This document shows, in pieces, positions 15,182 through 26,621 of a stretch of DNA of 64,000 bases. Within the stretch, counting starts at the first letter, position 1. Every line of letters begins with the position of its first letter. The notes under the pieces were generated by a model. The model was not told the DNA's origin. It worked only from the letters and a program-made list of their open reading frames with translations, and ran no database searches. Location: assembly GCA_014055525.1 (NCBI GenBank), contig WIAH01000001.1:245809-309808 (forward strand), in the 5' to 3' direction. The position numbers and the translations under genes were made by a program. This DNA comes from Nitrospira sp. CR1.3 (GTDB lineage Bacteria > Nitrospirota > Nitrospiria > Nitrospirales > Nitrospiraceae).

Positions 15182-17521
15182 CTACCCTGCTTCGCGGTAG
15201 CCGCAGTCTTCATTGCGGCATTGCACGCTGCGTCCGGCCTGTTTGCTGACTTTTTCGATGAGGAACGGCGCGCTGCACGTCGGACAACTCTTGTTCACCG
15301 GCCGATCCCACAAGGCAAATTCACATTGTGGATAGCGGCTGCAGGCGTAGAACGAGCGTCCCTTGCGGGTCCGTTTCTGAACCAGGTCGCCGCCACATCC
15401 CGGTTGAGGGCACTTGACGCCAAGGGCCAGAGGCTTCGTGGTCTTGCACTGAGGATAGGCCGAGCAGGCGATGAACTTGCCGAATCGACCGGTCTTCACG
15501 ACCATCGGGCTGCCGCACTTTTCGCATACCTGATCGGTCGTCAGTTCCTGCTTAGGGACGATCTTGATCGTGCCGTCCGGCAGCTTCTCGAAGTTCTGCG
15601 TGTTCTTACACGGTGGATCCTCTTTATAGCCCGGGCAGGCGAGGAATTTTCCGTTCCGGCCCCATTTAATTTCCATCATCCTGCCGCACTTCTCGCACGG
15701 AATGTTCGTGGGAGGCTCAACGATGTCTTTGGGACCCGGAATGGTCTTCGCTTTTTCCAGATCCGCCGTGAACGGATCGTAAAAATCGCGCACCGCATCG
15801 ATCCAGGGTTTATTCCCCTCCTCGACTTCGTCCAGCTCTTCTTCGAGGTGCGACGTGAAATCGACATTGACGATGTCGGGAAAGCCCTTCATCAAGAAAT
15901 CGTTGACCGTGCGACCTGTTTCGGTCGGCACAAATCGTCCATCGACCTTTTCGACATACTTGCGGTCCTGAATCGTAGAGATGATCGCCGCATAGGTGGA
16001 TGGCCGGCCGATGCCCTTCTCCTCCAGCTCCTTGATGAGCAGGGCCTCGTTGTAGCGCGGAGGCGGCTGGGTAAAGTGCTGTTTGGATGTCACGCCGGGA
16101 ACGGTCTGTTCGGCCTGTTCGACGAGACGCAGCAGCTCGCCCTCAGCCAGCGAGGGAAGCTGTCGCTCAGCGGCATCGTCGACCTCCTCATCCTGTTTCT
16201 GTTTTTGGGCGAACAGTTCTTTATCGACTCCCTCCATGTAGACAATGGTATGGCCGGGGAATTTCACCACCGTCCCGCTGGAACGGAACAGAAATCGCTC
16301 CTTTGTTTCAAGAGGAGACGATTCAACACGCGTGACGTCGAGGATCGCCGGCACCATTTGCGACGCGATGAACCGATTCCAAATCAACTTGTAAAGGTTA
16401 TATTGGTCGGCTTCCAGATACTGTCTGATGGATTCAGGATCACGGCCCGCAGATGTGGGACGGATGGCTTCGTGCGCCTCCTGCGCCGCCTTCTGGGTCT
16501 TGTAGACGTTCGGAGTCGTCGGGAGATATTCGGCGCCAAATCGCTCCTGGATCACTTGCCTTGCATCGGCCGTAGCTTCCTGTGAAATCCTGGGCGAATC
16601 CGTTCTCATGTAGGTGATAAGCCCGGTCGGCCCTTCCGCTCCGATCTCAACGCCCTCGTAGAGTTGCTGCGCAAGGGTCATGGTCTTCTTCGGAGTAAAA
16701 TGGAGTTTTCTGGCAGCCTCCTGTTGCAGGCGGCTCGTGATGAAGGGGGCGACCGGGTTCCGCTTTTTCTCCTTCCGCTCGATCGATGTGACGCTGAAGG
16801 CCTTTCCTTCGATGGCCGACACCACTTTCTGCGCCTGTTCGGCCGTCGCGATCGAAGCTTCCTCCCCGTTGATACTGTGTAGCTTGGCTTCGAACGGAGG
16901 CGGATTGGCACCGGCCAGCAAGGCGGTGATCGACCAGTATTCCTCCGCGCGAAACGCCTCCCGCTCAGCCTCTCGCTCGCACATCAACCGGACGGCAACC
17001 GACTGCACCCGTCCCATGGAGAGCCCCCGACGAACTTTGCTCCACAGCAGTTGGCTCCCTTGATATCCCACAATGCGATCCAACACGCGGCGGGCCTGTT
17101 GCGCATTGACCAATTTCATGTCGATCTGTCCGGGCGATTGCAGCGCCCGCTTGATGGCGGATTCGGTGATTTCATTGAAGAGGACACGAAACACTTTCCC
17201 GTCCTTTTTCTTTTTGGATTTTCCGTTCAACTCCTCCGCGATATGCCAGGCGATCGCCTCCCCTTCACGGTCCGGGTCCGGGGCTAGAAAGACCTTATCG
17301 GCCTCTTCGGCCTTCTTCTTGATTTCGGCCAGCACCTTCGATTTGCCTTTGATGGTAACGTATTGCGGCTTGAAGTCGCGCTCGAGATCCACACCGAGTT
17401 TGCTCGTCGGGAGATCTTTCACGTGGCCGACCGAAGCCATGACCGTATAGCCACGACCCAGATATTTCGTAATCGTCTTGGCCTTCGTGGGAGACTCGAC
17501 GATGATGAGTGATTTCGCCAT
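15182..17521 (-). CDS. topA: DNA topoisomerase I
   Basis: Relaxes negative supercoils by breaking one DNA strand. 779 residues. The N-terminal Toprim domain starts MAKSLIIVESPTKAKTI and has APDPDREGEAIAWH for metal binding. The active-site Tyr lies in GLITYMRTDSPRIS. Four zinc-ribbon segments close the protein (CEKCGRMMEIKWG, CEKCGSPMVVKTG, CPQPGCGGDLVQK, CPTCSAPFLIEK), all with four Cys. The ATG at 17521 has GGAG upstream; a GTG two codons earlier is less likely. It lies 88 bases after dprA in the same direction. Confidence 0.97.
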   Translation of the reverse strand: MAKSLIIVESPTKAKTITKYLGRGYTVMASVGHVKDLPTSKLGVDLERDFKPQYVTIKGKSKVLAEIKKKAEEADKVFLAPDPDREGEAIAWHIAEELNGKSKKKKDGKVFRVLFNEITESAIKRALQSPGQIDMKLVNAQQARRVLDRIVGYQGSQLLWSKVRRGLSMGRVQSVAVRLMCEREAEREAFRAEEYWSITALLAGANPPPFEAKLHSINGEEASIATAEQAQKVVSAIEGKAFSVTSIERKEKKRNPVAPFITSRLQQEAARKLHFTPKKTMTLAQQLYEGVEIGAEGPTGLITYMRTDSPRISQEATADARQVIQERFGAEYLPTTPNVYKTQKAAQEAHEAIRPTSAGRDPESIRQYLEADQYNLYKLIWNRFIASQMVPAILDVTRVESSPLETKERFLFRSSGTVVKFPGHTIVYMEGVDKELFAQKQKQDEEVDDAAERQLPSLAEGELLRLVEQAEQTVPGVTSKQHFTQPPPRYNEALLIKELEEKGIGRPSTYAAIISTIQDRKYVEKVDGRFVPTETGRTVNDFLMKGFPDIVNVDFTSHLEEELDEVEEGNKPWIDAVRDFYDPFTADLEKAKTIPGPKDIVEPPTNIPCEKCGRMMEIKWGRNGKFLACPGYKEDPPCKNTQNFEKLPDGTIKIVPKQELTTDQVCEKCGSPMVVKTGRFGKFIACSAYPQCKTTKPLALGVKCPQPGCGGDLVQKRTRKGRSFYACSRYPQCEFALWDRPVNKSCPTCSAPFLIEKVSKQAGRSVQCRNEDCGYREAG

Positions 17522-17609
17522 GCGCACTCCGATTGACTACAAAGTCACCGTACCATCCGTACCAAAATTTTTCTCGCGATGCAACTCATCTCCTCATTTG
17601 AGTGCCCGC

Positions 17610-18803
17610 TCATGTCCGAATGTACCGCTGTCCGGACAGTTGCCGCACACGCTGGGCAAGCTCGAGAGACAAGAGGGCCGCCATGACAATCGACACCGGC
17701 ACGCTAATATCTTCCGCAATCTGATCAACCGTGCGTGGCTCATAGGAAAGAGCATCATACACCAGCTTTTCCTGAATTCCAAAATTGCCGTGAATGTTTT
17801 TCTCCGTGCGAGGTTGCTGCAACCTCGCACGCAATGGTGCATCGAGCTGCGGCATCAGTGACTCAAGAACGTCTTGCGCGCGCTCGATCAGCATCGCGCC
17901 TTCTTTGATCAAGGCATTCGTCCCTCGACTCGTCTCTTCTTTGACGAAGCCGGGAACCGCAAAGACATCCCTTCCCTGTTCGGCCGCCAAGCGTGCCGTA
18001 ATCAACGATCCGCTGCTCACAGCCGCCTCCGTCACCACGACTCCAAGCGATAAGCCGCTGATGATGCGGTTCCGTCGCGGGAAGTTGTGGCTCTGGGGAG
18101 AGGCGCCGAGCGGCAATTCCGAGAGCACGGCGCCCTGCGCTTCGATCTGGTACCGCAAGCGCCCGTGCTCCGTCGGATAGGTTTGATCGATGCCGCAGCC
18201 GAGCACCGCAATCGTACGGCCTCCGCCGGCCAGGGCTCCTCGATGCGCGGCCGCGTCGATGCCGAGCGCAAGACCGCTCACGACGGTGCATCCTGCCTCT
18301 GCCAGATGTTTCGCCAGTTCTTCTGTCAGCGCACGGCCCGCCGCCGTCGCCCGGCGCGCGCCCACCACCGCCACCGCCAGAGCGTCCTCTTCCGTCAGCC
18401 TCCCTGCAACATACAGCAAGGGCGGGGGATCGGGGATCATCTTGAGCCGCGCAGGATACGATGAGTCGAGGATCGTGCGGACCTCAACGGGCAACCCCTG
18501 TAGAAAGGCAAGCTCGCGGTCGATCAACCGGCAAGCAACGCTGGTCGGCCCTCGACTGATTGCATCGGCGAGGCGCCGGCTGCAACCCCGCTCGATAAGC
18601 TCATCGGGGGAGGCACAAAGCACGGCTTCCGCGCTTTTCCAGATTTGAATGAGCGAGAGAATGGTCGCGTCGCCGAGCCCCTCGATCGCTCTGAGACGCA
18701 ACCAGGGTTCGAGAGCAGTTCGGGTCCTTGAGGGAACCGTTCTCCCGGCGGGCCGGCATTCAAGAAGGTCCGGAACGGAATCCTCTGAGCGCGCTTTTAC
18801 CAA
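17610..18803 (-). CDS. dprA: DNA-processing protein DprA
   Basis: Binds incoming single-stranded DNA and loads RecA in natural transformation. 397 residues. An N-terminal helix-hairpin-helix-like part (about 35-95: LRAIEGLGDATILSLIQIW) is followed by the Rossmann-fold core with VVGARRATAAGRAL, VVSGLALGIDAAAH, TIAVLGCGIDQTYPTEH and FPRRNRIISGLS. A C-terminal winged helix (about 335-390: VYDALSYEPRTVDQIAEDISVP) follows. The start is a TTG; no ATG exists near the N terminus. It starts 12 bases after rng. Confidence 0.95.
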   Translation of the reverse strand: MVKARSEDSVPDLLECRPAGRTVPSRTRTALEPWLRLRAIEGLGDATILSLIQIWKSAEAVLCASPDELIERGCSRRLADAISRGPTSVACRLIDRELAFLQGLPVEVRTILDSSYPARLKMIPDPPPLLYVAGRLTEEDALAVAVVGARRATAAGRALTEELAKHLAEAGCTVVSGLALGIDAAAHRGALAGGGRTIAVLGCGIDQTYPTEHGRLRYQIEAQGAVLSELPLGASPQSHNFPRRNRIISGLSLGVVVTEAAVSSGSLITARLAAEQGRDVFAVPGFVKEETSRGTNALIKEGAMLIERAQDVLESLMPQLDAPLRARLQQPRTEKNIHGNFGIQEKLVYDALSYEPRTVDQIAEDISVPVSIVMAALLSLELAQRVRQLSGQRYIRT

Positions 18804-18815
18804 CCGTTCGCTTTC

Positions 18816-20324
18816 TTACAGTACCGCCAAGTCGTACTGTTCGAGGTGCAGCTGTTCATCCGGCATCACGATCACCTTGGCCGCGCATTCCCGCTCCAGC
18901 GCCTCAAGCCCCTGCCGCTCCTCATCCTGCAGCAGTCCGGCCACGGAGGGATGCGCCCCCACGACAATACGCTGCTGCTCCGTGCTGCTGCCGATCCGGC
19001 GAATTTCACGAAAGATCTCATAGGCGACGGTGGTCGGTGATTTGGTATACCCGCGACCTTCGCAGTAGCGACAGGGTTCAGAAAGGGATCGCAGAAGATC
19101 CTCCCGCACCCGCTCACGGGAAATTTCTATCAACCCGAGATCGGAGATGCGCGAGATCCTCGTTCGAGCCTTGTCCGACGCCATTGCATCGACCAGCGCA
19201 TGGTACACCTTGTCCCGGTTCTTCTCCCGCTCCATGTCGATGAAATCGACGATGATGATCCCGCCAATCCCGCGCAGTTTGACTTGGTACGCGACCTCTT
19301 TCGCCGCTTCCAGATTATTGCGAAGGATCGTTTCTTCTTGATCCCGTTTCCCGACAAACCGGCCGGTATTGACGTCGATGACGGTCATCGCCTCCGTGTG
19401 GTCGATGACCAAATACCCTCCGGACTTCAGCCAGACTTTCCGGCTGAGGGCGCGGGCCATTTCCTGCTCGACGCCGAGATGATCGAAGAGACTTTCGTCT
19501 TTGTCATAGAAGTGAATACGCGAGGTTTGCTCAGGCGAGAATCGCTGCACGAAATCTCGGACCGCTTCATACTCCTCCCGGGAGTCGATCCATAGCCGGT
19601 CGACCTTTTTCCCGAACAGATCGCGGACCACCCGGAAACTCAGGCTGAGATCGGTGTGGAGAAGCGCCGGCGCCGGCTGCTGATCTCGTTTCTCCCGAAT
19701 GTCCTGCCACAACACGTGCAGGAAGTCGACATCGGACCGCAATTCGTCTTCTTTCACCCCCTCGCTCACGGTCCTGACAATGTAGCCGCAGCCAGGGTGG
19801 CGGACACGCTTCATGATGTCCTTGAGCCGTCCGCGCTCCTCATCCCGCGCGATGCGGCGCGACACTCCGATGTGCTCGACGTTCGGCATAAAAACGAGAT
19901 AGCGCCCCGGCAGAGACACGTAGCTCGTGACGCGAGGTCCTTTGGTGCCGATCGGCCCCTTGGAAATCTGCACCATCAGATCCTGACCTTCGCTCAGCAA
20001 CTGTTCGATGGGTTTCGAACTCTCCCGTCGAGGACGCATGTCGTCGCTGTCCCTGTCGTCTTCATCCGAATCCACAAGCGTGTCGCCCGGCTCCGCATCC
20101 ATCGACAAGTCGGAGACATGCATAAAGGCCGCCTTCTCGAGGCCGATATCGACAAAAGCCGCCTGCATGCCGGGCAGGACCTTCGCCACCTTCCCCTTAT
20201 AAATGTTTCCGACGAAGTCTTTATGCTTGGCGCGGTCTCCGAAGAGATCCGTGACGACTCCGTTGTCCAATACTGCGACACGGGTTTCCTCCCGTGCGAC
20301 CGTAATCGCAATTTCTACTCCCAT
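18816..20324 (-). CDS. rng: Ribonuclease G
   Basis: Endoribonuclease of the RNase E/G family, acting in 16S rRNA 5' processing and mRNA decay. 502 residues, as expected for RNase G. An S1 RNA-binding domain lies at about 35-125 (GNIYKGKVAKVLPGMQAAFVDIGLEKAAFMHVSDL). The catalytic domain has TVIDVNTGRFVG and GGIIIVDFIDMERE, with the active-site aspartates. CRYCEGRGY is the zinc link that holds the dimer. ATG 20324 has AAGGAG six bases upstream; a TTG two codons earlier is an inferior start. Confidence 0.95.
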   Translation of the reverse strand: MGVEIAITVAREETRVAVLDNGVVTDLFGDRAKHKDFVGNIYKGKVAKVLPGMQAAFVDIGLEKAAFMHVSDLSMDAEPGDTLVDSDEDDRDSDDMRPRRESSKPIEQLLSEGQDLMVQISKGPIGTKGPRVTSYVSLPGRYLVFMPNVEHIGVSRRIARDEERGRLKDIMKRVRHPGCGYIVRTVSEGVKEDELRSDVDFLHVLWQDIREKRDQQPAPALLHTDLSLSFRVVRDLFGKKVDRLWIDSREEYEAVRDFVQRFSPEQTSRIHFYDKDESLFDHLGVEQEMARALSRKVWLKSGGYLVIDHTEAMTVIDVNTGRFVGKRDQEETILRNNLEAAKEVAYQVKLRGIGGIIIVDFIDMEREKNRDKVYHALVDAMASDKARTRISRISDLGLIEISRERVREDLLRSLSEPCRYCEGRGYTKSPTTVAYEIFREIRRIGSSTEQQRIVVGAHPSVAGLLQDEERQGLEALERECAAKVIVMPDEQLHLEQYDLAVL

Positions 20325-20494
20325 ACCCAACTCCTTCCATTCCGCAGATCCATCGAACCGGCGTGAAGGACGAACGCGGATCGCCCCAGGTCCGCCACTT
20401 CACACGATGACTCATCGAGCCGATGACCTGCATACTAACGATTCATAACTGATCGCCGGCGCGCCGATCCATTCGACGCAGGCCGACCACTCAT

Positions 20495-21616
20495 TCAATA
20501 AAACAAACTCAATCGACGCCGTTTCACGTTCAACAGGAGCCCCAGGGAGGCCATCGTCATGATGGTCGCACTGCCTCCATAACTCATCAACGGAAGGGGA
20601 ATCCCGACGATCGGAAACATGCCGGCCGTCATTCCGATGTTCACGACCACGCAAAAGCACAGCATACAAATCACGCCGACCGCCAGAAGTGCGCCGAGTT
20701 CATCCTTGGCCCGCGCGGCGATTTCAAGCGACAGCCAGATCAACGCCACGAACAAGATCAGTACCGCGAGCACTCCCAGAAACCCCCACTCTTCCGCAAA
20801 CACCGAAAACACGAAATCCGTGTGTCCTTCAGGCAAGAATTTCAATTGACTTTGCGTGCCTCCGTACAGTCCCTTTCCGGTCAGTTCTCCCGCCCCGATC
20901 GCAATTCGGGACTGGAGGGCATGGTAGCCCTTTCCCCCCGGATCGTAATCCGGATCGACGAACGCCATAATGCGCTGACGCTGATAATCATGCAAGGACC
21001 CCCACATCATTTCCCACGCAAAGGGGAACAGCATGAGCGAGAAGAGGAGAATGACGCCCATGGCCTGTGAGCGCATGCCGACCATCAACAACATCGCGGC
21101 ATAGACCGCCAAAAAGCTCAGTCCGCTACCGAGATCCGGCTGTTTCAGAATGAGCAGCAGCCCCGGCAGCATCAACAGGCCCGGGATCACCACCCGCTGG
21201 AGCCAGCCCACACGCGGAGCCTTTGAATAGTAGTGGGCGAGGACCAAGATGAGCACCAGTTTGGCAAACTCCGAGGGCTGAAACGCGAAGGGGCCGATGG
21301 GAATCCACCGCTGAGCTCCGCGACTGGTTTTCCCCTCGAACAGGACGAACGCGAGCAACAACAGAATCACCGCGTAGGCCGGATAGGCCAACCGCGCAAT
21401 CCGATGGTAGTCCCACATCAACATGATGAAGAACGCAATCGTTCCCAAGAAGATCCAGACGAGCTGCTTCGCAAAGAATGGCAGGCCGGATCCTCCCTGA
21501 TCATGCGTCACGCTGTAGATCGAGAGCACTCCAACTCCCAAAATGAGAAAAACCAGTCCGAGAAAACGCACGTCGAAGTTGTCGAATTCCCGGCTGTCCA
21601 TGACCCGATCGATCAT
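20495..21616 (-). CDS. rodA: Peptidoglycan glycosyltransferase RodA (SEDS)
   Basis: Integral membrane polymerase that makes glycan strands for side-wall growth, partner of PBP2. 373 residues with about ten hydrophobic segments. SEDS hallmarks: RWIPIGPFAFQPSEFAKL, a KQPDLGSGLSFL segment, and near the end GMFPIVGIPLPLMSYGGSATI. It overlaps mrdA by four bases (ATGA), so the pair is translationally coupled. It is the last gene of the rod cluster; a 170-base gap separates it from rng. Confidence 0.96.
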   Translation of the reverse strand: MIDRVMDSREFDNFDVRFLGLVFLILGVGVLSIYSVTHDQGGSGLPFFAKQLVWIFLGTIAFFIMLMWDYHRIARLAYPAYAVILLLLAFVLFEGKTSRGAQRWIPIGPFAFQPSEFAKLVLILVLAHYYSKAPRVGWLQRVVIPGLLMLPGLLLILKQPDLGSGLSFLAVYAAMLLMVGMRSQAMGVILLFSLMLFPFAWEMMWGSLHDYQRQRIMAFVDPDYDPGGKGYHALQSRIAIGAGELTGKGLYGGTQSQLKFLPEGHTDFVFSVFAEEWGFLGVLAVLILFVALIWLSLEIAARAKDELGALLAVGVICMLCFCVVVNIGMTAGMFPIVGIPLPLMSYGGSATIMTMASLGLLLNVKRRRLSLFY

Positions 21617-23481
21617 CTGATGTCCATATTCCCCGGTCGAGAGGCCGCCGCGGCCTGACGCCCGGTCGTCGAGGCATGTTGCGTCAGCTTGACATAGGTT
21701 TCAATTACTTCTTTTGCCAACGGAGCCGCTGCTGACCCTCCATGTCCCATGTTTTCCGCCAGCACTGCCACGGCGATCTTCGGGCTATCCACAGGCGCGA
21801 ATGCCACAAACCACGCATGATCCCGGAGTTTCTTTGGAATATCCTTCTCAGGTCCGGTGCGAAGTGCCGCAGTCTGCGCGGTTCCCGTTTTCCCGGCGAT
21901 GGACACAAGCGCTGATTTGGCCCTCGTGGCCGTGCCCTCAGTCACCACTCCGGCCAGCGCTTCTCTGATCAGCCTCAGGTGCTCAGGCTTGACCTTCAAC
22001 CGGTTTTTCTCAACTGCCGGCAATTCCTGAAGCTGGCTGGTGTCTCGATCCATAATCGATTGGACCAACCGCGGTCGATACGTGACTCCGTCATTTGCGA
22101 CGGTCCCGATCAGACTGGCCATCTGGAGCGGCGTCACCGTCACGTAACCCTGTCCGATAGAGGCGGAAATCGTTTCACCGGGCAACCAGGGTTCATTCTT
22201 GGCCTTCTGCTTCCAGGCCGTCGATGGCAGGATGCCGACGCGCTCAGATGGCAGTTCCACCCCGGTTTCCTCACCCAATCCAAACTGACGGCCGAAGGAA
22301 GCGATGGTATCGATCCCCATCCGTTGACCGATCGTGTAGAAATAGACGTCGCAGGAATGAATGAGCGCTTGGCGCAGATCCACCGAACCATGCCCGCCGG
22401 CTTTCCAGTCGTGGTACAAGCGCCGACCGAATTGATAGCCCCCGTTGCAGTGGACCGTGCTGGAGGGCGTCACCGTATTCGACTCCAGCGCCGCTGCCGC
22501 CATCATGACCTTAAAGGTCGAACCGGGCGGATACTGTCCTTGGGATGCGCGGTTGTTCAACGGGCGGCCTTCGTCCTGCACGATCTCTACCCACTGCTTA
22601 GCAGTGAGTTCTCGCGACAGGACGTTCGGATCGAATGCCGGCCGGCTGGCCATGGCAAGAATGTCGCCCGTGGTGGGATCCAATGCGACAATGGCGCCGG
22701 ATTCCTGCCCCAACAATTCTTCGGCAACTTTTTGCAATCTGGCATCGATCGTGAGGTAGAGATCGTCGCCTGCTTTCGGTTGATCGACCACGACCGTCCG
22801 TTTTTCATGACCCAGCGCGTCGACTTCGACGCTTTTTTGCCCGGCCAGTCCGCGGACCACGCGATCAAAGTACTTCTCGACTCCATATTGCCCAACGATG
22901 CTCCCCTGATGCAGTTCGGCAAACTCGGGTTTCTCCAATTGCTCAGCCGAGACTTCGCCGACATATCCCAACACGTGGGCTGCCGTCGTACCGCTCGGAT
23001 AGTTCCGCTGCGATTCGACTTGAATCATCACGCCCGGCAGGTCCAGCCGGTGCGACTCAATCAGCGTGGCTTCCTTTAGGGTGAGACGGTCCTTTACCTT
23101 GCGGGGTAACTGTTTGGCCCCTCGCACGGCCAGCTTCTTCCTGACTAAGGCCGGATCCAGCCCGATCAGTTGCGTCAGCTGGTCGACCAGAACCTCACGA
23201 TCCTTTACGTCCTCCAATGATATGTAGAGACTAAAGCTGGGAACGTTATTCGCGAGCAGGACGCCGTTACGATCGTAGATAAGCCCTCGCGCCGGCTCCA
23301 GAATTACCGAACGAGTCCGGTTGTTCTCGGACAGGTCTCTATAATAGGGGCCTTCGCGGATCTGCAAATGCCAGAGTCGTAACGCCAGCAAAGCCACCAC
23401 CAGCAACAGCCCGATGCGAAGAAGCACCAGACGCCGCTGCAGTTCTCCCAGGTCAGAATCGAACGAACCGGTTAATGCCAT
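21613..23481 (-). CDS. mrdA: Penicillin-binding protein 2
   Basis: Transpeptidase for cell elongation, anchored by one N-terminal helix (about 18-40). 622 residues. The PBP dimerisation region follows the anchor (ILEPARGLIYDRNGVLLANNVPSF). The transpeptidase domain carries the catalytic STFK (in PPGSTFKVMMA), the SCD form of the SxN motif (HSCDVYFYTIG) and KTGTAQT. Like other PBP2 proteins it shares an operon with rodA and mreBCD. Confidence 0.96.
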   Translation of the reverse strand: MALTGSFDSDLGELQRRLVLLRIGLLLVVALLALRLWHLQIREGPYYRDLSENNRTRSVILEPARGLIYDRNGVLLANNVPSFSLYISLEDVKDREVLVDQLTQLIGLDPALVRKKLAVRGAKQLPRKVKDRLTLKEATLIESHRLDLPGVMIQVESQRNYPSGTTAAHVLGYVGEVSAEQLEKPEFAELHQGSIVGQYGVEKYFDRVVRGLAGQKSVEVDALGHEKRTVVVDQPKAGDDLYLTIDARLQKVAEELLGQESGAIVALDPTTGDILAMASRPAFDPNVLSRELTAKQWVEIVQDEGRPLNNRASQGQYPPGSTFKVMMAAAALESNTVTPSSTVHCNGGYQFGRRLYHDWKAGGHGSVDLRQALIHSCDVYFYTIGQRMGIDTIASFGRQFGLGEETGVELPSERVGILPSTAWKQKAKNEPWLPGETISASIGQGYVTVTPLQMASLIGTVANDGVTYRPRLVQSIMDRDTSQLQELPAVEKNRLKVKPEHLRLIREALAGVVTEGTATRAKSALVSIAGKTGTAQTAALRTGPEKDIPKKLRDHAWFVAFAPVDSPKIAVAVLAENMGHGGSAAAPLAKEVIETYVKLTQHASTTGRQAAAASRPGNMDIR

Positions 23482-23516
23482 AGCTCTCTGAAATCCTCGC
23501 GCCGCCGAAAGGGAGT

Positions 23517-24017
23517 CTAGAATCTGTCAAGCGCCCTTAAGCGGTCGATGACCATCCGTTGATTGACGAGCCAGAACAGTCCCGCCCCGGCCACGGCGTC
23601 AAAGCAGGACTGCGGCAGAACAATGGACTGGACCATCCACCAGGCATCGGAGACTGTCCCACTCTTCATTGTAAAGACCGCCACCAACCCCCCGGCGAGC
23701 GACAGCGCGAGCACCCCAACAGACAAAACCATCGGCGTGACCTGGGCCACATGTCGACCCAATAACCCTGCTGACAATCCCGCGCCGCCTTTCGTCACAA
23801 GGCTCAACCACAAATCTCCTGCCGAATACATGTTCAGCACCCATCCGATGGCCAGACCCATGATGAGCCCATCGACTTCACCGGCCATAAGTCCAATCAC
23901 CGCCGACGTCACCAACCCGACATCCGGCTTGATCCCCCACAGACTCACGTACGGAAGCACGGTCGTGTGCAGCGGAACGAGGAGCAGGATCAATCCGGCA
24001 TACAACAGAAACTTCAT
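23517..24017 (-). CDS. mreD: Rod shape-determining protein MreD
   Basis: A 166-residue polytopic membrane protein with about five hydrophobic segments, the size and shape of MreD. The family is poorly conserved; the call rests on the N-terminal pattern (LLYAGLILLLVPLHTTVLPYVSLWGIKPD) and its place between mreC and mrdA. Four-base overlap with mreC. Confidence 0.9.
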   Translation of the reverse strand: MKFLLYAGLILLLVPLHTTVLPYVSLWGIKPDVGLVTSAVIGLMAGEVDGLIMGLAIGWVLNMYSAGDLWLSLVTKGGAGLSAGLLGRHVAQVTPMVLSVGVLALSLAGGLVAVFTMKSGTVSDAWWMVQSIVLPQSCFDAVAGAGLFWLVNQRMVIDRLRALDRF

Positions 24018-24895
24018 GGCTTCGGCTTTGCCACCGACTCACTTTTTCCTTCACTCTGCGCGGAAGCGCCGTACGGCGCCTGAATGACCAGCACCTCTTC
24101 CAGCCGGCTCACATCGACTTCCGGCGTCAACTCGGCGGACTGGAAGAGCGCCCCCTCCTCCTTGTCGATACGGCTGATTGTGCCGAGCGCCAACCCGCGA
24201 GGGAATCCTCCCACAAGCCCCGAGGTCACAACTCGATCGCCTTCCCGGACACTCGACAGCAAGGGGATATACTTCAACCTTGCGAGGCCTTGGTGGGTGC
24301 CTTCGACAATCCCTTCATCTCTGGTCCGCTGGATCAATCCCGCAATCGCATTGTTGGGATCCGTCACCAACAGCACAATCGACGTCGCACTGTTGGTCTT
24401 GACCACGCGACCGACCACGCCCGCCGGTGTAATCACGCCCATATCGGGCTTGATGCCGTCGCTTTCTCCTTTGTTCAGGATTACGGAACGATACCAGCTT
24501 GTGGCATCTCTGCCGATCACCTGCGCCGCAACCAACGTGGGCAGCGCTTGCTCTTTGAATTGCAAGAGCGACGCCAACCGTTCGGTCGCCGACGCGGCCT
24601 CGCGCAATTGATTGTTCTGTCCTCTGAGCCATTCCATGTCTTGCCGAAGCCGTTCATTCTCCTCCTGAACACCCTGGAGCGCGACATAGCTCTGCCACAG
24701 ACCTGAAACGCCTTGATCGAGCGAGGCGATGGCTTCAAGCGGAATGCGGACGACTTGTCCGATCGGCCCTTCCAGATACTGGAGCAAGCCCTGACTCTGA
24801 GAAGGAAATAAAAACAGGGCGAGGAGCAGGAGGGCAAAACCTCCCCAAGCGAAACGGCGGGCATTGTAGGGAACACGCAACGTGGCCATCCACAT
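24014..24895 (-). CDS. mreC: Rod shape-determining protein MreC
   Basis: A 293-residue periplasmic scaffold that links MreB to the wall-synthesis enzymes. One N-terminal membrane helix (about 15-35) is followed by a coiled coil (ALQGVQEENERLRQDMEWLRGQNNQL) and a beta-rich domain with VIGRDATSWYRSVILNKGESDGI, the family signature, and LVTDPNNAIAGLIQRT. It lies 14 bases after mreB. A second in-frame ATG two codons in is an equally possible start. Confidence 0.95.
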   Translation of the reverse strand: MWMATLRVPYNARRFAWGGFALLLLALFLFPSQSQGLLQYLEGPIGQVVRIPLEAIASLDQGVSGLWQSYVALQGVQEENERLRQDMEWLRGQNNQLREAASATERLASLLQFKEQALPTLVAAQVIGRDATSWYRSVILNKGESDGIKPDMGVITPAGVVGRVVKTNSATSIVLLVTDPNNAIAGLIQRTRDEGIVEGTHQGLARLKYIPLLSSVREGDRVVTSGLVGGFPRGLALGTISRIDKEEGALFQSAELTPEVDVSRLEEVLVIQAPYGASAQSEGKSESVAKPKP

Positions 24896-24909
24896 CAGGG
24901 ATGGAACCT

Positions 24910-25977
<1,068 letters not shown>

Positions 25978-26003
25978 TCAGGCATCGACTGCAGCATTAC
26001 CTT

Positions 26004-26483
26004 CTAGTCCGGCAGCGCGAGACGACCGGCATCCAACACCTGAGTTCCCGCCAATTCGTCGCCAAGTCGCCGCCCCTGTTCGTTTCCAATGATTAGCACG
26101 GCTTCGAACGCGATAACGACGGCTGAGACGATCCAACCGACATACGGCACGGCGAATGCCATCTGTGCGACTGCGAACGGAACGTTGCGGATAATCGATT
26201 CCCGGAATCCCGCCACCGCGCGTGTTTCAGGTAGGATCGTTTGGAGACCGATGAGCCGCTTTCCGATGCTCCGACCGCCGGCGAATCCATCACAGACGAG
26301 GATATATGCCAGCCCTGCAAGAAACCCGACCGGATCGACCAAACCGGCCGCGCCGGCCACGATGAACAGGTCGATCAGCTTGGCAATGAAGCGATTGAGC
26401 ACCTGTGCCTTAGGATACATCCCGGCACTGGAACCGAATGGATGAATCCCGCCCACCTCACCTGCCAAGGAATCTCCTTGCAA
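26004..26483 (-). CDS. RDD-family membrane protein
   Basis: Up to 159 residues (138 from an internal ATG, MYPKAQVLNRF). The family hallmarks are NRFIAKLIDLFIV near the start (the R and D), GRSIGKRLIGLQ in the middle and GRRLGDELAGTQVL at the end, around three to four hydrophobic segments. The function of RDD proteins is mostly unknown; some bind or transport small ions. It lies upstream of mreB on the same strand. Confidence 0.85.
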   Translation of the reverse strand: MQGDSLAGEVGGIHPFGSSAGMYPKAQVLNRFIAKLIDLFIVAGAAGLVDPVGFLAGLAYILVCDGFAGGRSIGKRLIGLQTILPETRAVAGFRESIIRNVPFAVAQMAFAVPYVGWIVSAVVIAFEAVLIIGNEQGRRLGDELAGTQVLDAGRLALPD

Positions 26484-26621
26484 TTCGTGGCAAAGTATAA
26501 CAAATTCGGCTACCTAGCACAAACGAAAGCCCAAACTTGCTCTTGGGGATTAGAGCAGCAATCCTCAGGGGAAATCGGCCAGTCCCCGGCAGCGGATCAT
26601 CAATTTCATCGAGTTCCTTGC